12,001 bases of DNA, taken from Deltaproteobacteria bacterium UBA6106 (lineage in GTDB: Bacteria > Desulfobacterota > Syntrophorhabdia > Syntrophorhabdales > Syntrophorhabdaceae). How positions within the stretch are numbered: the first letter of the stretch is position 1; each line of letters starts with the position of its first letter. A program made the position numbers and the translations under genes. The notes below the pieces were generated by a model. The model was not told the origin of the DNA and made no database searches. It saw only the letters and a program-made list of their open reading frames with translations. The stretch spans positions 1-12,001 of the forward strand of contig DIWM01000029.1 of the NCBI GenBank assembly GCA_002428485.1. The letters run 5' to 3'. This document shows positions 1-7,793 of this stretch, in pieces.

Positions 1-1066
1 CCATGGCGTTGAGGCCTCGGGCGAGACGGGAGAGCTCGTGGTTACCTCTTGTGATCAGTCTTTTGTCGAGATGCCCCGCTTCGATATCCCTGACAAGGGC
101 CATACACTGCTCGAGCTTCCTGAGAAAAGGGTCAACCACAAAAAAAACGGACACGGAAACAATGGACAACAATGCGATCAGCGTGATCATCGTGACCTTT
201 CTCATGGTCTGTATCGGGGCAAGGACATCCTGAACCGGCCTTTCGACAACAAATAGGAACTCCGGATCGGAACTCCTGAAGAAGGCAACCAGCCGTTCGG
301 TGCCGTTTGAGGCATATCGCACACACCCTTTCTCTTCGGTGAGAAGTTCCGAAAAGTCAGGCATCTCTGGTTGTATATAGGGTTTTGCCGTCAGCACATT
401 GGTCGCCTTCCATCCTTCCGGCAGCGTGGCGTCAAGCTGCGGATCGAAGAAGTATGCCTTGCCTCCATGGACGTACTCATGGGGACGAAGAAAATGTTCG
501 TTGAAGTAATCGAGGTCCAGGACTGCCCGCAGGACGGCAACCACCCTGCCGTTGTCCCGGACAGGCACGCTGATAACGATGATGGGCCGACCCGTTCCCT
601 GGCTTAAAAATATCTGGGATACAAAAGATCTCCCGATAAGGGCTGAATGAAAATCAGCCCTCCCGTAGACAGCCTGCTGAAGGATGGGGAGGTTGATGCG
701 GTCCGGAAAGTTCGAGGCGATGCATCGGGCCTTCCGGTCAAGAAGGTTGATCGATTGATATACCCCGGCCTTTTTTACGATCTTTTGAAAATACCTGTTG
801 CCTTCATCGACAATGGCGCTGTTCCCCGGAGAGGCGGCAATCCTGCGGACCAGGGAAAGCTCTGCCAGAAGTTCTATGTCCGCCTTGAACGTATCGAGCG
901 CTATCTCGCTTTGCTTTGCTATGAGCGCAACCTTTATCTCCATCTCCTTCTTCGCCATTGATTCAAGCTGCCGCTCTGCACATAAATACGTGATCGCCGA
1001 AGATAAAAGGACGCTGGTAAGGATTATCAATCCCACTACAACGAGGAGCTTTCTGCGAAAGGTCAT
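1..1066 (-). CDS. Cache/HAMP membrane sensor protein, 5' part (paralogue A)
   Basis: Partial gene read leftward and cut by the window edge after 355 codons with no stop. The protein starts MTFRRKLL and has a first membrane segment at about residues 6-28, an extracytoplasmic region of about 260 residues that resembles a double-Cache sensor, a second membrane segment at about 291-311, and a HAMP linker from about 312 (P313, the EAGHLDKRL stretch at 329-337, and LARGLNAM at the edge). The output domain (histidine kinase, diguanylate cyclase or chemoreceptor) lies outside, so the signalling type is unknown. It is a gapless paralogue of the gene at the right end, about 57 % identical by hand count. 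ATG at 1066 is chosen because the paralogue starts at the same place. No good Shine-Dalgarno is visible, and an in-frame GTG lies 45 bases upstream (1109-1111), so the start is uncertain. The gene lies downstream of and co-directional with the hut-liv operon, 316 bp from its last gene. Confidence 0.85.
   Translation of the reverse strand, partial: MTFRRKLLVVVGLIILTSVLLSSAITYLCAERQLESMAKKEMEIKVALIAKQSEIALDTFKADIELLAELSLVRRIAASPGNSAIVDEGNRYFQKIVKKAGVYQSINLLDRKARCIASNFPDRINLPILQQAVYGRADFHSALIGRSFVSQIFLSQGTGRPIIVISVPVRDNGRVVAVLRAVLDLDYFNEHFLRPHEYVHGGKAYFFDPQLDATLPEGWKATNVLTAKPYIQPEMPDFSELLTEEKGCVRYASNGTERLVAFFRSSDPEFLFVVERPVQDVLAPIQTMRKVTMITLIALLSIVSVSVFFVVDPFLRKLEQCMALVRDIEAGHLDKRLITRGNHELSRLARGLNAM
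432..541. repeat. Left arm of near-identical inverted repeat inside sensor A
   Basis: This 110-bp segment matches the reverse complement of 11461-11570 at about 103 of 110 positions. It includes an exact 42-bp run (500-541) and an exact 35-bp run (432-466). It encodes residues 176-212 of the sensor, the end of the sensory domain. The rest of the two genes is far more diverged (about 57 % protein identity), so the block stands out at the DNA level. The two copies are in inverted orientation and in the same reading frame relative to the sensor genes. Confidence 0.85.
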
Positions 1067-1382
1067 ATTCAAAAATAATTGCTTTTTCAGAAAGGAACGG
1101 GGTCTTGTTTCCACAATATATTTCTCTTTTGATCTTGTCTTGCCGATGATTTTGCCTTTTTAGCTGTTGAGGTTGGAAGTAAAATGTGACCAATTCGCCG
1201 AACAAAGTGACGAACATGACATACGGCCTTGAATTGTCAGATGATCAAATATAAAAAGGAGGGGGATTGATTATCGATCGTTTCGGAAATGTCCCTGGAG
1301 GGATATGGTTTGGAAAGAGGTTCAATTATGCCAGGGCCGGCGGCGTCTGAAGGTTGCCGCCGGCTCTGGCCGTATGCAGCGT
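1067..1382. other. Intergenic region between livK-like gene and sensor A
   Basis: A non-coding stretch of 316 bp. A short minus-strand reading frame across 963-1217 is out of frame with sensor A and is judged spurious. The region holds the GC hairpin at 1330-1370 and, nearer sensor A, AT-rich sequence with a possible minus-strand -10 element (TATATT, at 1115-1120) but no convincing -35. A CTGACA hexamer on the minus strand (1231-1240 region) lacks a good -10 partner. I see no RNA gene or riboswitch. Confidence 0.5.
1330..1370 (-). terminator. GC-rich hairpin at the end of the hut-liv operon
   Basis: GCCAGGGCCGGCGGC (1330-1344) pairs with GCCGCCGGCTCTGGC (1356-1370) across an 11-base loop. 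This gives a 15-bp stem with a single non-Watson-Crick position. It sits 12 bp past the stop codon of the livK-like gene, the expected place for the operon's transcription end. The base after the stem on the minus strand begins ATAATTG rather than a clean T-run, so it is an imperfect intrinsic terminator. It might instead mainly stabilise the 3' end of the message. Confidence 0.65.
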
Positions 1383-2537
1383 TTACGGTGTGATAATATC
1401 GGGGTCGGAAACAACGCCCAGATTGCGGAACCTGCCTTTCCTCACGATCTGCACCTGTACGTCTTTTACCACTTCTCCTTCAGGGGTGAACTTCTTGACG
1501 AGACCCGTAAGTCCGCTATAGTCCTTGATGCCTGCAAGAGCTGCCCTGATATCGGGACCCTTTAAGCTCTTTGCCCGTTTGATAGAATCACAGATCATCA
1601 TAAAGGCGTCATAGGCAGATGCGCCTACCATATCGGGCTGGATACCATACCTTGACTCATAGGTGGCAAGAAACTTCTTTACCTCCGGCCTTTTGTCATC
1701 CCGGTTCAGGTTCGTCACGATGACAAAACCTTCTGCTGCAGCCCCTGCAATCTCAAGGAACTTGGGGGAATCTGCGCCTTCCTCACCCAGGATATGCGCC
1801 TTTATCCCCATCTCCCTGGCCTGTTTCACCACCGGCCCTGTCTGGAAGTAGTATCCGCTTGAGAATATCACGTCGGGATTTTGTTCCTTTATTTTTGAGA
1901 GATAGGCCTTGAAATCCTTCTCCTGCATTGAGTAGACCTGCTGGGAGACGATCGACACAGTGCCTTTGCCGTACTTGTCGATGTAGTATTTGAAACCCTT
2001 GGCAAGTTCCCGGCCAAAATCATTATCGCTGACGAGGAGGGCGATCTTTTTCCCCTTCAGCATCTTCACGGCCACATACGCTGCCGCCTTGCCTTCAACC
2101 ATGCCGAGGAAACCGTTCCTGAAGTTGTAGTTGCCTGCCTTGGTAATATCAGGATGCACCGCGTAAGCAGCTACGGCAGGCATCTTCTCTTCCTGGAAAA
2201 TAGGCGCCACGGCCCTGCTCGGCGCTGAGTAAGAACCGGCCACAACGGCTGCTACCTTATCCTGCTCGATCAGCTTCCGTGCCAGAGCTACGGCATCTTT
2301 AGGGTCCATCCGGTCATCGTATGATATAAAATCCACCTTTTTCCCGAGCAATCCACCTTCGGCATTTACCCTCTCCACGGCAAGCTTTATCGAATTCTGG
2401 ACGCTCAAGCCATCCGCTGCAGCAGGACCGGTTAAAGGTACCAGCAGGCCGATCTTGATCGTATCTGCTGCCCCCGAGGTTCCTGCAAAGAAAATGCAGA
2501 CCATTAAAACAAACAGTAGCGTTTTGATGCACTTCAT
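1383..2537 (-). CDS. Periplasmic substrate-binding protein of Liv-type ABC transporter
   Basis: The 384-residue protein fits the type I periplasmic binding protein family (Peripla_BP_6, LivJ/LivK-like). A signal peptide is evident: MKCIK, a hydrophobic stretch to about residue 18, and a likely cut after the TSGAA stretch near 20-24. No lipobox cysteine follows it, so the protein is probably soluble in the periplasm. The mature part opens with DTIKIGLLVPLTGP, then the family's NAEGGLLGKKV stretch (58-68) and GSYSAPSRAVAP (101-112), the region where relatives hold the ligand's amino-acid backbone. The ATG has a strong AAGGAGG eight bases upstream. It is the last gene of the operon, 68 bp after livF, and its strong ribosome site fits the need for excess binding protein. 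Family is sure; ligand is not. The hut genes suggest histidine, urocanate or a related imidazole compound rather than leucine. Confidence 0.92.
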   Translation of the reverse strand: MKCIKTLLFVLMVCIFFAGTSGAADTIKIGLLVPLTGPAAADGLSVQNSIKLAVERVNAEGGLLGKKVDFISYDDRMDPKDAVALARKLIEQDKVAAVVAGSYSAPSRAVAPIFQEEKMPAVAAYAVHPDITKAGNYNFRNGFLGMVEGKAAAYVAVKMLKGKKIALLVSDNDFGRELAKGFKYYIDKYGKGTVSIVSQQVYSMQEKDFKAYLSKIKEQNPDVIFSSGYYFQTGPVVKQAREMGIKAHILGEEGADSPKFLEIAGAAAEGFVIVTNLNRDDKRPEVKKFLATYESRYGIQPDMVGASAYDAFMMICDSIKRAKSLKGPDIRAALAGIKDYSGLTGLVKKFTPEGEVVKDVQVQIVRKGRFRNLGVVSDPDIITP

Positions 2538-2605
2538 AACCCTTACCTCCTTTTTATTTTTTTGTTAATACACACACTCCCATCTACACCCTGAAATCTA
2601 CAATC

Positions 2606-3316
2606 TTAATGCCCCAGATACACCTCTTGAACGCGTGGATTATCCATCAATTCCGCAGCGCTGCCGCTTAAAGCGCAGGTACCGGTCTCCAGCACGTAGC
2701 CCCGCGTGGAGATATTTAACGAAGCAAAGGCATTCTGTTCGACAAGGAGGATCGTAAGGCCGTGCTCCTCGTTCAACTGTTTAAGGATCCCAAAGACCTG
2801 TTCAACGAGCTTCGGCATGAGCCCCATGGAGACCTCATCCACCAGAAGGAGTTCCGGGTCCGAGATAAGGGCGCGGGCGATGGATAGCTGCTGCTGCTCG
2901 CCTCCCGAAAGGGTGTTCGCAAGCTGGCCACGCCTCTCCTTCAAAATCGGAAACATCCCGTAAAGCCATGATATGCGCTTGTCCACGGGGATCTTCTTCC
3001 TGAGGCCGTAAACACCGGTCAACAGATTCTCATACACCGTAAGGCGGGGGAACAGACGGGAACGCTCAGGGACGATCCGTATTCCTATTCGTGCCCGCTG
3101 ATGGGCAGGCATCGCGGTTATGTCCCGGCCTTTGAAGATAATGCTCCCTTTCCGGGGAGGGAAGATCCCCATTATGCTGTTGAGAATGGAGGTTTTGCCT
3201 GCCCCGTTCGCGCCGATAATAGAGACAAGCTCATCTTTTTCCAGGGAGAAGCTTACGCCGCAGACAGCCTCAATATCGCCGTAGGCTACATGGATGTCCT
3301 TCACCTCAAGAAGCAT
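2606..3316 (-). CDS. livF: Liv-type ABC transporter ATPase (LivF family)
   Basis: ATPase subunit of 236 residues, a typical LivF length. It powers the membrane pair LivH/LivM from the cytoplasmic side. Walker A is GANGAGKT (35-42), the ABC signature is LSGGEQ (137-142), Walker B is LLLVDE (156-161), and the switch motif reads VEQN (192-195), glutamine replacing histidine as is usual in LivF. The residue after the Walker B glutamate is valine (DEVSMGL) where most relatives have proline. Start chosen at ATG 3316, with AAGGGG seven bases upstream and the normal LLEVKDIHVAYGD beginning. A longer in-frame reading to 3430 lies wholly inside livG and adds a 38-residue arginine-rich extension that the family lacks. 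It overlaps the end of livG by 11 bp, indicating coupled translation. Confidence 0.93.
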   Translation of the reverse strand: MLLEVKDIHVAYGDIEAVCGVSFSLEKDELVSIIGANGAGKTSILNSIMGIFPPRKGSIIFKGRDITAMPAHQRARIGIRIVPERSRLFPRLTVYENLLTGVYGLRKKIPVDKRISWLYGMFPILKERRGQLANTLSGGEQQQLSIARALISDPELLLVDEVSMGLMPKLVEQVFGILKQLNEEHGLTILLVEQNAFASLNISTRGYVLETGTCALSGSAAELMDNPRVQEVYLGH

Positions 3317-4073
3317 GGCTGATCCCCTTCCTGCCAAGGTAGGCCTCGATAACCGCTTCATCCTGCTGTATATCCTTCGGCGCGCCTTCGGCGATCTTCC
3401 GGCCATGGTCCAGCACGACGATGCGGTCACAGAGGCCCATTGTTACGCGCATGTTATGTTCGATGAGGATGATCGTCCGGCCGTCATCCCGTATCCTGCG
3501 GATCAATCTTTCGAGCTGCCCGATTTCATCGTGGCGGAGCCCGGAGAAGGACTCATCCAGGAGAAGGACAGTATGCCCTACGATCAACGCCCGGGCGATC
3601 TCCAGACGTCGAAGGTTACCGAGAGGAAGAAGACTCGCCTTTCTCTGCGCGAGTTCTGTCAATCCGACCTTATCGAGCACTTCCATTGCTTCCCTGATCT
3701 CAGCTTTGGAGCCCCAGGGACCCCAGATCTTCGTAAGATGTCCGTATCTCATAACGCCGCGTGCGACGAGCACGTTTTGAAGCACTGTGAGCGATCCGAA
3801 AGGCTTGACGATCTGGAACGTCCTGCCCATGCCCCTCTGCGCTATCAGATGCGGCGGGAGCCCGTCAATTCGCTGGCCGCAAAAATGGACCTCTCCCGCC
3901 GTGGGTTGATAGATGCCGGAGATGAGGTTAAAGAGCACCGTCTTCCCGGCCCCGTTCGGCCCCAGTATTCCCAATATCTCACGGGGAAACACATCGAAAT
4001 CCACTTCGTCTACCGCCTTCAATCCACCGAAGTACTTTGAAACCCCATTGACCGAAAGAAGCGGCTGCGTCAT
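3306..4073 (-). CDS. livG: Liv-type ABC transporter ATPase (LivG family)
   Basis: Second ATPase of the importer, 255 residues, with the longer segment between Walker A and the signature typical of LivG. Walker A is GPNGAGKT (38-45), Walker B VLLLDE (169-174), and the switch histidine is in LIEHN (H206). Two motifs are unusual. The ABC signature reads LPLGN (149-153), where LivG proteins usually have a form such as LxxGQ, and Walker B is followed by serine (DESFSGL) rather than proline. All directly catalytic residues (K44, D173, E174, H206) are present, so the protein is probably active. Its ATG overlaps the livM stop as ATGA, and livF begins inside its 3' end, so the transporter genes are translationally coupled. 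Function assignment is strong; the substrate is not shown by this subunit. Confidence 0.93.
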   Translation of the reverse strand: MTQPLLSVNGVSKYFGGLKAVDEVDFDVFPREILGILGPNGAGKTVLFNLISGIYQPTAGEVHFCGQRIDGLPPHLIAQRGMGRTFQIVKPFGSLTVLQNVLVARGVMRYGHLTKIWGPWGSKAEIREAMEVLDKVGLTELAQRKASLLPLGNLRRLEIARALIVGHTVLLLDESFSGLRHDEIGQLERLIRRIRDDGRTIILIEHNMRVTMGLCDRIVVLDHGRKIAEGAPKDIQQDEAVIEAYLGRKGISHAS

Positions 4074-4954
4074 GCCTTTCCCCTTCTCAATATCGGTGCA
4101 AGCACCCGGCGCATCGCGCTCTCTTCGCCGAGGAGCCCGCCGGGCTGAAACCGGATCATGAGCAGGAGAAGGAGCGTGTAAAAAAGGATCCGGTAGTCCA
4201 CCAGAGGACGGAAGATCTCGGGGAGCACCCCTAAAATAAGCGTCCCGATAACAGGTCCCCAGATGGTGCCCATGCCTCCCAGCACGAGCATGCTCAGGAA
4301 ACCCACAGAGACAGGAAAAGAGAAGTCCCCCGCGTTGATAAATTGCATATAATGGGCGTAAAGCGAACCGGCGAGGGCAGCCATGGATGTGCCTATGACA
4401 AAGGCGAGGAGCTTGAACCGGACATGAGAGATGCCCATCGTCGATGCGGCAGACTCCTCATCCCGGACGGCATAGCATGCAAGGCTTGCCCAGCATCGCG
4501 TCAGCCACCAGCATACGAGCAGGACCAAAAAGAGAAACACAAGGCAGAGAAGCAAAAATGTCATGCCCTTCAGCCTCTCCCCGAAAAAGACAATGCGGGG
4601 GATACCTCCGATACCCAGGGCGCCGCCGAAGAAAGGCACATAACGGAAGACCGCCTCAACGATAAAGTTAATGCCTATCGTCGTGATCGCCAGAAAATCT
4701 TCTCTGACGCGGATGCTGGGAAGTCCGAGCAGGAAGCCGATAAAACCGCCGATGGCGATCACCAGGGGCAGCGCTGTCCAGAATGAAAGCCCTGCTTTTG
4801 TACTGAGCATGGCCGCGGTATATGCACCGATGCCGAAAAAGGCCGCATGACCCAAAGAGATCTGGCCTGCGTACCCCACGATCACGTTGAGACCACATAC
4901 TGCGATGGCCTGGATCACTATGATAGTGCCGATAGTGATGGTGTATGAACTCAT
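4070..4954 (-). CDS. livM: Liv-type ABC transporter permease (LivM family)
   Basis: Inner-membrane permease of 294 residues, hydrophobic throughout with about eight to nine predicted membrane segments. The family motif GYAGQISLGHAAFFGIGAY (about 28-46) and the later LGGMGTIWGPVIG stretch that forms the ATPase-coupling region are clear. It pairs with LivH to form the channel and binds LivG/LivF. Start at ATG 4954, with AAGGAG five bases upstream. It begins nine bases after the livH stop, and its own stop overlaps the livG start. It is somewhat shorter than many LivM proteins (E. coli LivM has an N-terminal extension), which is common in stand-alone Liv cassettes. Confidence 0.93.
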   Translation of the reverse strand: MSSYTITIGTIIVIQAIAVCGLNVIVGYAGQISLGHAAFFGIGAYTAAMLSTKAGLSFWTALPLVIAIGGFIGFLLGLPSIRVREDFLAITTIGINFIVEAVFRYVPFFGGALGIGGIPRIVFFGERLKGMTFLLLCLVFLFLVLLVCWWLTRCWASLACYAVRDEESAASTMGISHVRFKLLAFVIGTSMAALAGSLYAHYMQFINAGDFSFPVSVGFLSMLVLGGMGTIWGPVIGTLILGVLPEIFRPLVDYRILFYTLLLLLMIRFQPGGLLGEESAMRRVLAPILRRGKA

Positions 4955-4963
4955 TCTTTCTCC

Positions 4964-5830
4964 TTACCGCGATGAGCCCAGCAATCCCTCGGAGCGCCAC
5001 ATGAGCACCCCGATCATTGCAATAAATGCAAGGGCATCCCTGGGCAGCGGAATGTTCGCATATCCGATGAGAAGGGTCTCGGCAACACCGAGGAGCATGG
5101 AAGCGATCACTGCGCCGGATACGGAACCAAGCCCTCCTACTACGATCAGGGCAAGTGATTTATATGCCGGCACGGCCCCCATCGTCGGATAAACCTGGTT
5201 ATAATAAATGCCCACAAGGATCCCTGCGATGGCAGCGATCGCCGAGCCGAGAACAAAAGTGATCGATACGATCAAGTGGCTGTTAATACCCATGGCACCT
5301 GAAATGGATATATCCTGTGAGGCAGCCCGCATGGCGAGCCCCAACTCTGTACGTGTTGTGATGTACCACAGGAAAAAAAGCACTATAGCGGTAATGGAAT
5401 AGACAGCGAGCAGCGTAGAAGAGATCTGAATGCCTCCCGCATAGATATCGGGGAAGGGAAGCTTTGCAGGGAAGGTGAGGATATAGGGCCCTGCAACCAG
5501 CCGGCAAACCTCTTCGATGGAGAGCATAACTGCAATGCTCCCGATCAACGGCACAAAAGGCGGGTATTTCATTAAGGGAAAATAGACAAACCTTTCAATG
5601 ACGACGCCCAGAATTGCGCAGGCAACCATGGAACCGACAAAGGCAAGGGCGAGGCTGCCCGTTGCCTGGAATATGAAAAGGCCCACATATGCGCCTACCG
5701 TGAAAACTGCGGCATGGGCGACATGGAGGATCCTCATGACACCGTACACAAGGGCCAGCCCCAGGGTGATCAGGGCATAGATGGAGCCCATGGCGATACC
5801 GTTCAACAATTGTTCAATAAACAAGCGCAT
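4964..5830 (-). CDS. livH: Liv-type ABC transporter permease (LivH family)
   Basis: Inner-membrane permease of 288 residues, the usual LivH size. The N-terminus has the family pattern (QLLNGIAMGSIYALITLGLALVYG, about 7-30), followed by HVAHAAVFTVGAY (about 36-48) where many relatives have NFAHG, and the coupling region LIVVGGLGSVSGAVIAS near 228-244. Together with LivM it forms the membrane channel for a small amino-acid-like compound. Start at ATG 5830 with GAGGG ten bases upstream. It follows the cyclodeaminase gene by 13 bp, so the transporter is in one unit with the catabolic genes. This physical link is the main reason for proposing a hut-related substrate. Confidence 0.93.
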   Translation of the reverse strand: MRLFIEQLLNGIAMGSIYALITLGLALVYGVMRILHVAHAAVFTVGAYVGLFIFQATGSLALAFVGSMVACAILGVVIERFVYFPLMKYPPFVPLIGSIAVMLSIEEVCRLVAGPYILTFPAKLPFPDIYAGGIQISSTLLAVYSITAIVLFFLWYITTRTELGLAMRAASQDISISGAMGINSHLIVSITFVLGSAIAAIAGILVGIYYNQVYPTMGAVPAYKSLALIVVGGLGSVSGAVIASMLLGVAETLLIGYANIPLPRDALAFIAMIGVLMWRSEGLLGSSR

Positions 5831-5843
5831 ATGTCGCGTACCC

Positions 5844-6479
5844 TCAGATTTGCTTCTTTATTACAGATCCGGCGAGGGACAGAATATCCCTCTCCATTTC
5901 AGCAGCCTCTTCTTCAAGCGCATCCGCCCTTCGTGCGAAATCCTCCCTGAATGCTATGTCGCTGATGGATGCAAGGTTGATCCGCACGTTGTAAAGCGCG
6001 CCTATTACGGCAGAGCGCGCGATCAGGGCGGCGACAAGGCCGTCCGTTATTGCGCTGCTTTTGCCTCCCATCACCGCAGTCCGGGCCAGCTTCAGGAGGG
6101 CTATCCCCGCCTCTGCCACAGAGAGGGGTACGCGGGCTGCATCCTTCAGCGCATCCTGAACAGCCGCCTTTCGGACATTTTGTTCCTCATCCGATCCCTT
6201 CGGCATCCGGTAGGCCTCCATCACCGAGGCATAGGCATCTGAATCCCTGTCCACATCATCGATAAGCCTTGCCCTCAAACGGGATGCCGCATCGATCAGC
6301 GCCGACATCTTTTCATCCAGGGCAGGGTCGCCTTTCTTGCCGAGTGTCAATCGGGCAACCATCTCTGACAAAGATGCCGAAAGCGCGGCAATGAGCGCCG
6401 CCACGCTGCCGCCGCCCGGGACGGGCTCACCCGAGGCAACCCGTTCCAGGAATTGTTTTATTGTCAGATCAATGAGCAC
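5844..6479 (-). CDS. Formimidoyl-tetrahydrofolate cyclodeaminase (FTCD C-terminal family)
   Basis: A 211-residue, mostly helical, cytoplasmic protein of the FTCD_C/FchA family. It carries the PGGGSVAAL motif (21-29), the DSDAYASVMEAYRMPK segment (79-94) and the GGKSSAITDGLVAAL...GALYNVRINL region (138-169). In this context it should convert 5-formimino-THF to 5,10-methenyl-THF with release of ammonia, completing the formimino branch of histidine breakdown. In vertebrates the activity is fused to the transferase; here the two are separate genes. FchA methenyl-THF cyclohydrolases of clostridia belong to the same family, so hydrolase activity is an alternative. The start is GTG at 6479, chosen for the AGGTGA six bases upstream and the family-typical LIDLTIKQFLERVASG opening. 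Six bases separate it from hutI. Confidence 0.88.
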   Translation of the reverse strand: MLIDLTIKQFLERVASGEPVPGGGSVAALIAALSASLSEMVARLTLGKKGDPALDEKMSALIDAASRLRARLIDDVDRDSDAYASVMEAYRMPKGSDEEQNVRKAAVQDALKDAARVPLSVAEAGIALLKLARTAVMGGKSSAITDGLVAALIARSAVIGALYNVRINLASISDIAFREDFARRADALEEEAAEMERDILSLAGSVIKKQI

Positions 6480-6485
6480 GCTGCG

Positions 6486-7730
6486 TCACCTAACAACCTC
6501 TCCTTTCTTTATCACTTTTTCCACGCTATTCACCCCGATGTGGTAAGGGATATATTGATAAGAGGGAAATTCCAGTATTACCGCATCGCCGGCCTTCCCC
6601 ACATCGATGCTTCCTGTCGTATCTGCCCGGCCAATCGCTCCGGCGGCGTTGATCGTAAAGGCAGTGACGGCTTCCTCAGGGGTCATCCCCATATAGAGGG
6701 TTGCGAGGGCAAACATAAGCGGAACAGACTCCGAGAAACAGCTCCCCGGATTGAGATCCGTGGCCAGCGCCACCGCGCATCCTGTGTCGATCATATGGCG
6801 TGCCCGCGCATAGGGCTCTTTCAAACTGAAGGCCGTACCAGGCAGCAGCACTGCAACCACCCCGGCCTTTGCCATCTCCTCAATACCCCTGTCCGATGCA
6901 TGGAGGAGGTGATCCGCGGAAACGGCCCCAAGCTCCGCTGCCAGTTCTGCGCCTCCGAGCATTGTCATCTCGTCTGCATGGATTTTTAATTTTAATCCAC
7001 AAGCCCTCGCCTTTTCCAGAACTCTTTTTGATTGTTCGATAGAAAAGACGCCTTCTTCGCAGAAGACATCACAAAATTCCGCGAGCTTCCTCGATGCCAC
7101 ATCGGGGAGCACCTCCGAGATCAGGTAGCCGATAAAACCATCCTTGTTGTCCCTGTATTCCACAGGCACGGCGTGCGCTCCCAGAAAGGTCCTCACCACA
7201 TCAACAGGATGGGAGGCATCAAGGTCTCCCATAACTTCCAACTGTCTTATTTCGGTATCGTGGTCCAGCCCGTACCCGCTCTTCCCTTCTACGGTGGTAA
7301 CCCCGAAGGAGAGCATCGTATCGAGCCGTCTCCTGCCAAGGCTCGTCAGTTCATCCTTTGAGGCCCTGCGCGTTGCTTCAACGGAATTCACGATCCCCCC
7401 GCCTCTCTGCATGATCTCCATGTAGCTGGCACCGCGGAGCCGCCACGAAAACTCTTCTGCGCGGTATCCGCCAAAGACAAAATGGGTATGGGGGTCGATA
7501 AAACCCGGCAGCACCGCCTTGCCTGTAGCATCAATGACATTGAACGATGAGAGGTCAAGGCCGGACAGGGCATTCTCTGTCGTCCCCACCCTCGTGATGG
7601 TACCCTGTTCAATGACGAGGGCGCCGTCATGGATGACATGGAGACGGGACATCTCTCGCCCCTTCTTCGCCTTAAACCCGCTGCAGGTGACCAGTTCCGC
7701 AGCATGTTTGATGATAAGGCTGCCGTTCAT
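6486..7730 (-). CDS. hutI: Imidazolonepropionase
   Basis: Metal-dependent amidohydrolase (414 residues; the family runs about 400-420) that hydrolyses 4-imidazolone-5-propionate to N-formimino-L-glutamate, the third step of histidine breakdown. The metal site is complete: HTH after GFIDP (H81, H83), the KIHADE motif (H251, E254), ADHLLH (H274), and ATDLNPGS with D324. The GGGI and RLRGASYMEIMQRGGG regions (about 97-112) match the substrate pocket of HutI. Start chosen at ATG 7730, with an AGG five bases upstream; a TTG one codon earlier is possible. It is separated from ftcD by a 63-bp gap, the largest inside the catabolic half, and runs almost directly into the cyclodeaminase gene. Confidence 0.96.
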   Translation of the reverse strand: MNGSLIIKHAAELVTCSGFKAKKGREMSRLHVIHDGALVIEQGTITRVGTTENALSGLDLSSFNVIDATGKAVLPGFIDPHTHFVFGGYRAEEFSWRLRGASYMEIMQRGGGIVNSVEATRRASKDELTSLGRRRLDTMLSFGVTTVEGKSGYGLDHDTEIRQLEVMGDLDASHPVDVVRTFLGAHAVPVEYRDNKDGFIGYLISEVLPDVASRKLAEFCDVFCEEGVFSIEQSKRVLEKARACGLKLKIHADEMTMLGGAELAAELGAVSADHLLHASDRGIEEMAKAGVVAVLLPGTAFSLKEPYARARHMIDTGCAVALATDLNPGSCFSESVPLMFALATLYMGMTPEEAVTAFTINAAGAIGRADTTGSIDVGKAGDAVILEFPSYQYIPYHIGVNSVEKVIKKGEVVR

Positions 7731-7793
7731 CAAGACCTGCCTTTAAGGCCTGTTTTTTTCATTAATATGACGACACTCAACATTGCCTTTTCG

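Noticed and set aside
963..1217. Minus-strand frame of 84 codons overlapping the start of sensor A
   Set aside because: It is out of frame with the sensor, whose frame is supported by the paralogue, and has no family features.
1383..2537. Binding protein as a lipoprotein
   Set aside because: The cysteines near the N-terminus (positions 3 and 14) are not in a lipobox at the end of the hydrophobic segment, and an alanine-type signal peptidase I site fits better.
3294..4040. Long plus-strand open frame (248 codons) opposite livG
   Set aside because: It is fully antisense to a clear LivG ATPase, its composition is what a shadow frame gives, and it has no recognisable domain or ribosome site.
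7731..7760. Plus-strand GCCTT-T-AAGGC followed by a T-run as a terminator
   Set aside because: The arms leave a one-base loop, so only a three- to four-bp stem is possible, and no plus-strand gene ends there.
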